From NCBI RefSeq assembly GCF_001618145.1, contig NZ_LQNF01000006.1, forward strand, positions 62,001-126,000: a DNA stretch of 64,000 bases, read 5' to 3'. This DNA is from Oceanobacillus damuensis (lineage in GTDB: Bacteria > Bacillota > Bacilli > Bacillales > Amphibacillaceae). The notes below the pieces were generated by a model. The model worked only from the letters and a program-made list of their open reading frames with translations, was not told the origin of the DNA and made no database searches. Shown one piece after another: positions 60,991-64,000 of the stretch (its first letter is position 1; the number at the start of each line of letters is the position of its first letter). A program made the position numbers and the translations under genes.

Positions 60991-61083
60991 TACTTGGTGC
61001 ATCCTTTCTATAGGAAGGTCTAAGTATCTTTTCTTCTCCTCCTCCATTCTAAACAGTTATCATCATACATGCAAGGGAATCAA

Positions 61084-61998
61084 CTACGGAAGCATGGTTT
61101 CAAGCCATTTACATAGAGTATCGAAAACGTCTTCCCGGGTGATCTCATTGAGCAATTCATGACGGCCGTCTGTATAGATCATGACAGTTATGTTCTGAAG
61201 CCCTGCTTTTTGATATATCCTGGCAGTTTTCCAAATACCTTTTGTGTAATTTCCGATCGGATCGGCATCACCGCTGACCAGAAATAAAGGCAGATCCTTG
61301 CGAATAGATTGATTTTGCTGTTTATTTTGCATGGAGAGAACGCCAGTCAGCAAATCATGGAAAAAGCGTCCAGTCGGAATAAAACCGGAAAAAGGATCGT
61401 GAATATATTCCTCAACGATGGATTCATCTCTTGACAGCCAATCAAACCCACTTAATCGTTCACTTATTCTATTATTATTGCTGCCGAATGCTAAACGATT
61501 CATAAGTTTTGACTCTTCTTTCGGTGGGAGAAGCGCTGCCAGACTTTTACCGGCCAGCGCGACTGCCTTTGGATAGTAGCCAGTTCCTAAAAGAACAGCT
61601 CCATCAATGATATCACTGTGTGACTGAATATAGTTTCTGACCATAAAGGACCCCATGCTGTGTCCTATTAAAAATATTGGAGTTTCGGGGTTGTTCGCTT
61701 TAATATGCTTTGTTATTGCAAAGAGGTCATTGGTTGCCTTGAAAAAGCCATCTCTATCGGCAAAATAACCTTGTATTCCCTGCTTTTCACCTGTTCTACC
61801 ATGCCCGCGGTGGTCATTGCCAAAAACAGTAAAACCTTGCTGCACCAAGTATGTGGCAAAAGCATCATAGCGATGAATATGCTCTGCCATGCCATGTGCC
61901 AGCTGAATAATCGCTTTCGGTTCTTTATTGTCATCGTGCCACTTTTTTACATAGATCTCGACTTGATCATCCATTGCAAGCCAATATGAATTTTCCAT
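61084..61998 (-). CDS. Alpha/beta hydrolase (monoacylglycerol lipase / lysophospholipase type)
   Basis: A 304-residue serine hydrolase of the Hydrolase_4 family: oxyanion region AIIQLAHGMAEHIHRYD, FGNDHRGHGRT, nucleophile elbow GHSMGS, Asp in SGDADPIGN and His in DGRHELLNE, so the triad is complete. No signal peptide, hence cytoplasmic. GGGGTGA supports ATG at 61998. It lies 93 bases upstream of ptsI on the same strand; co-transcription is possible. Substrate unknown, though monoglyceride cleavage would feed glycerol metabolism. Confidence 0.87.
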   Translation of the reverse strand: MENSYWLAMDDQVEIYVKKWHDDNKEPKAIIQLAHGMAEHIHRYDAFATYLVQQGFTVFGNDHRGHGRTGEKQGIQGYFADRDGFFKATNDLFAITKHIKANNPETPIFLIGHSMGSFMVRNYIQSHSDIIDGAVLLGTGYYPKAVALAGKSLAALLPPKEESKLMNRLAFGSNNNRISERLSGFDWLSRDESIVEEYIHDPFSGFIPTGRFFHDLLTGVLSMQNKQQNQSIRKDLPLFLVSGDADPIGNYTKGIWKTARIYQKAGLQNITVMIYTDGRHELLNEITREDVFDTLCKWLETMLP

Positions 61999-62079
61999 CA
62001 ATGATCACCCCACATTTATTTTTATAATAGTTTCAGGACTGGCATCGATGCAAATTTAAAATGATGACTGAAATTTATC

Positions 62080-62108
62080 TTGCTAATCAAAACATTTTTT
62101 GATAAAGT
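62080..62108 (+). promoter_or_regulatory. Candidate secG promoter
   Basis: TTGCTA (62080-62085), 17-bp spacer, TAAAGT (62103-62108). Confidence 0.45.
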
Positions 62109-62147
62109 AATTAGTAGGTATTTGTCGGATATGGGAGGCGTAGAAAT

Positions 62148-62381
62148 ATGGCAGGTTTAGTTAATGTATTATTGGTGATCGATGCAATTATTATGATTGT
62201 TTTTGTATTATTGCAATCAGGGAAAAGTGCAGGACTATCAGGAGCTATTTCCGGTGGTGCTGAACAATTATTCGGAAAACAAAAAGCACGTGGTGCAGAC
62301 CTGATTTTACATCGTGGTACGGTAATTACCGGTATACTGTTTTTCGTATTAGCGTTTTTAAGTGCATATGTATTACAATAG
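62148..62381 (+). CDS. secG: Preprotein translocase subunit SecG
   Basis: A 77-residue membrane subunit of the SecYEG channel with two hydrophobic segments (about 3-22 and 54-76) joined by a glycine-rich loop carrying [26 protein letters not shown], typical of SecG. GGGAGGCG before ATG. In Bacilli it precedes the carboxylesterase and rnr, as here; a terminator intervenes. Confidence 0.95.
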   Translation: MAGLVNVLLVIDAIIMIVFVLLQSGKSAGLSGAISGGAEQLFGKQKARGADLILHRGTVITGILFFVLAFLSAYVLQ

Positions 62382-62389
62382 AAACCAAT

Positions 62390-62422
62390 CCCTTATCACG
62401 ATTTTGTGATAAGGGTTTTTTG
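62390..62422 (+). terminator. Terminator after secG
   Basis: CCCTTATCAC/GTGATAAGGG perfect 10-bp stem, loop GATTTT, T-run. Confidence 0.9.
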
Positions 62423-62491
62423 TTATGATATGTTGTATAGTTATACATATGGGGTAGAGTAATAACAGGACGTGTAAGGAGATGCAGTTCA

Positions 62492-63238
62492 ATGAAGATA
62501 AAACAACCAAAAGCTTTCACATTTGAAGCAGGGCCTCGAGCCGTTTTACTATTGCATGGTTTTACCGGACATTCTGCAGATGTAAGAATGCTAGGTAGAT
62601 TTTTGGAAAAAAAAGGGTATACTAGCCATGCACCGATTTACAGGGGGCATGGGTTGCCACCGGAAGAACTCCTCAAGACAAATCCAGACCAGTGGTGGGA
62701 GGACGTAAAAAATGCCATGCAGCACTTGAAGGAACTCGGCTATGAAGAAATAGCAGTTGCCGGTCTGTCCCTTGGGGGCGTTTTGAGCTTGAAGCTGGCC
62801 TACTCGGAAAACATAAAAGCAATAATATCCATGTGTGCACCAATGTTTTTTGATAATGAAACACAGCTGTCCAAGGCATTTAAAATATTTGCGAAGGAAT
62901 ATAAACAGCTCGAACAAAAAGATGAAGAAACAATTAAAGAAGAGGTTGAACTTCTTGTTGAGAATTCGAAAGACCTATTTGCGGAATTGGGTAAAACGAT
63001 TACCGATGTAAAAAATAATGTAGACACAATCTATACTCCGGTATTTGTTGTACAGGCAAGAAACGATCAGATCATCAATACGGACAGCGCGAATTATATT
63101 TATGAAAAGGTTGAATCTGATAAGAGGGATATAAAATGGTACGAGGAATCCGGACATGTGATCACATTGGATAAAGAGAAAGAACAGCTACATGAAGATA
63201 TCTTTCAATTTCTGGAAGGTCTGGACTGGAAATTATGA
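62492..63238 (+). CDS. Carboxylesterase (Est30/YvaK type)
   Basis: A 248-residue alpha/beta hydrolase close to the Geobacillus Est30 carboxylesterase, which prefers short acyl esters. [15 protein letters not shown] forms the oxyanion hole, the nucleophile is Ser93 in GLSLGG, the acid is in [11 protein letters not shown] and the His in [18 protein letters not shown] before ATG. In B. subtilis yvaK lies between secG and rnr; the same arrangement holds here. Biological substrate is unknown. Confidence 0.9.
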   Translation: MKIKQPKAFTFEAGPRAVLLLHGFTGHSADVRMLGRFLEKKGYTSHAPIYRGHGLPPEELLKTNPDQWWEDVKNAMQHLKELGYEEIAVAGLSLGGVLSLKLAYSENIKAIISMCAPMFFDNETQLSKAFKIFAKEYKQLEQKDEETIKEEVELLVENSKDLFAELGKTITDVKNNVDTIYTPVFVVQARNDQIINTDSANYIYEKVESDKRDIKWYEESGHVITLDKEKEQLHEDIFQFLEGLDWKL

Positions 63239-63287
63239 TTATAACCATGGAAAAAGGCTAAGAATATGAAGAAAGAAGGTGAAGTAT

Positions 63288-64000
63288 ATGAAAGAGAAAA
63301 TACTTATGTTTTTTAAAGAAAGTGGTACGAAACCATTGGCAGTTGATGAGATTGAGAGAGAACTGGGAATTGATGATGCTTTGGAATTCAAAGAGGTCGT
63401 CAAAGCATTGAACGAGCTGGAGGATGAGGGCGAATTAGTCCGGACACGTAAAAACCGTTTTGGATTGCCCGACAAAATGAATCTTGTAAAAGGTAAGATT
63501 CAAATGCATGCAAAGGGATTTGCCTTCCTGATTCCGGATGATCCGGACGAAAAGGATGTTTATATCCATGCAAATGACATGGCCTCTGCAATGAATAATG
63601 ATAAGGTGCTCGTACGTTTGGAAAAAACAGATGTGGATGGCAACAGACCTGAGGGTAAAGTCATCCGTATATTGGAGCGCGCTGTCATTCAAGTGGTCGG
63701 TACGTTTGAGGATAATCGTTCTTTTGGCTTTGTTATAGCAGACGATAAGCGGATACCGAATGATATCTTCATACCGAAAGGCAGCACATTCGGGGCTGTC
63801 AGCGGACATAAAGTACTTGCCCGTATCACGAAATATCCGGAAGGCAGGAAGAGTGCGGAAGGGGAAATCATTCATATCCTTGGACATAAAAATGACCCTG
63901 GAATTGATATTATTTCCATCATCTATAAGCATGGAATTAACATCGAGTTCCCTGAGGAAGTACTCGAACAGGCAACAAGCACGTCCGAAACAATTAAAGA
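63288..64000 (+). CDS. rnr: Ribonuclease R, N-terminal part (cut by the window end)
   Basis: The first 237 codons of the 3'-5' exoribonuclease RNase R, which degrades structured RNA and, with SmpB, non-stop messages. The N-terminal helix-turn-helix (KPLAVDEIERELGIDDALEFKEVVKALNELEDEGELVRTRKNRFGLP) is followed by cold-shock domains (KGFAFLIPDDPDEKDVYIHANDM; DNRSFGFVIADDKRIPNDIFI). The RNB catalytic domain lies beyond the window. AAAGAAGGTGA ribosome-binding site. smpB normally follows in Bacilli. Confidence 0.93.
   Translation, partial: MKEKILMFFKESGTKPLAVDEIERELGIDDALEFKEVVKALNELEDEGELVRTRKNRFGLPDKMNLVKGKIQMHAKGFAFLIPDDPDEKDVYIHANDMASAMNNDKVLVRLEKTDVDGNRPEGKVIRILERAVIQVVGTFEDNRSFGFVIADDKRIPNDIFIPKGSTFGAVSGHKVLARITKYPEGRKSAEGEIIHILGHKNDPGIDIISIIYKHGINIEFPEEVLEQATSTSETIK

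Noticed and set aside
63435-63932. A 165-codon minus-strand open frame opposite rnr
   Set aside because: Antisense shadow of the RNase R N-terminus without a ribosome-binding site.

Overview
The window reads as one chromosomal stretch of a low-GC, rod-shaped, probably endospore-forming Bacillaceae. Gene content and order follow the Bacillus subtilis chromosome closely: ctpB-minJ-uvrBA, yvlCD, hprK-lgt-yvoD-ppaX-yvoF, glpP-glpFK, glpD, trxB-rapZ-yvcK-whiA-crh, clpP, rpoN (sigL), cggR-gapA-pgk-tpiA-gpmI-eno, secG-esterase-rnr. Acidic lipoprotein linkers and the accessory gene set suggest a halotolerant Oceanobacillus/Virgibacillus-like lineage; that placement is inference. No phage, insertion sequence, CRISPR array or rRNA is visible.

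Layout. 1-3.3 kb: tail of an M23 murein hydrolase, CtpB protease and MinJ. 3.5-9.7 kb: LexA-controlled uvrBA, then yojF-bshB2 (bacillithiol). 9.8-14.5 kb: a SigW-type yvlCD unit, then the hprK-lgt-yvoD-ppaX-yvoF operon. 14.5-21.6 kb: a glycerol/dihydroxyacetone block, glpP-glpF-glpK-dhaK-dhaL-dhaM and glpD. Its two leaders carry the same GlpP-type box in front of a terminator, and a cre site overlaps the glpF promoter. 21.8-28.2 kb: a TPR protein, trxB, rapZ-yvcK-whiA, crh, and CtsR-controlled clpP on the minus strand. 28.4-36 kb: tRNA-Arg(CCG), then an accessory island for ketone-body/3-hydroxybutyrate catabolism (sigma-54 activator, scoAB, 3-hydroxybutyrate dehydrogenase, thiolase, GntP-family permease, 3-hydroxyacyl-CoA dehydrogenase) with a textbook -24/-12 promoter. 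36-48.5 kb: aroK and an RNase HI-like gene (minus), a five-gene peptide ABC transporter, a YtkA-like lipoprotein (minus), and a TAXI-TRAP transporter with DUF1850 and a fumarylacetoacetase-family enzyme. 48.6-57.8 kb: rpoN, a glutaredoxin-like gene and the glycolytic genes under CggR. 58-64 kb: a decayed nucleoside hydrolase, a nitroreductase, a solitary ptsI and an alpha/beta hydrolase (both minus), secG, a carboxylesterase and the start of rnr.

How the genes work together. The window is rich in carbon-flow control. HprK/P phosphorylates Ser46 of HPr and Crh, and PpaX removes the pyrophosphate produced by the phosphorolysis. Enzyme I (ptsI) feeds HPr, which phosphorylates DhaM and the GlpK activation histidine. 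CcpA-type cre sites mark glpF and perhaps the TAXI promoter. CggR senses glycolytic flux and YvcK/RapZ act in gluconeogenic growth. RpoN, encoded about 18 kb away, would drive the ketone-body operon.

Most interesting non-coding signals: a 30-bp near-perfect LexA palindrome before uvrB; a structured peptide-transporter leader with a possible pseudoknot; a 78-bp element with 11-bp perfect terminal inverted repeats between pgk and tpiA; two small repeat families, each with two copies in the window; and a Shine-Dalgarno followed directly by ATG-TAA upstream of cggR. Nothing here can be shown to be an undescribed system. The best candidates are the sigma-54 ketone-body island, the opp leader and the TAXI-TRAP/DUF1850/FAH cluster.
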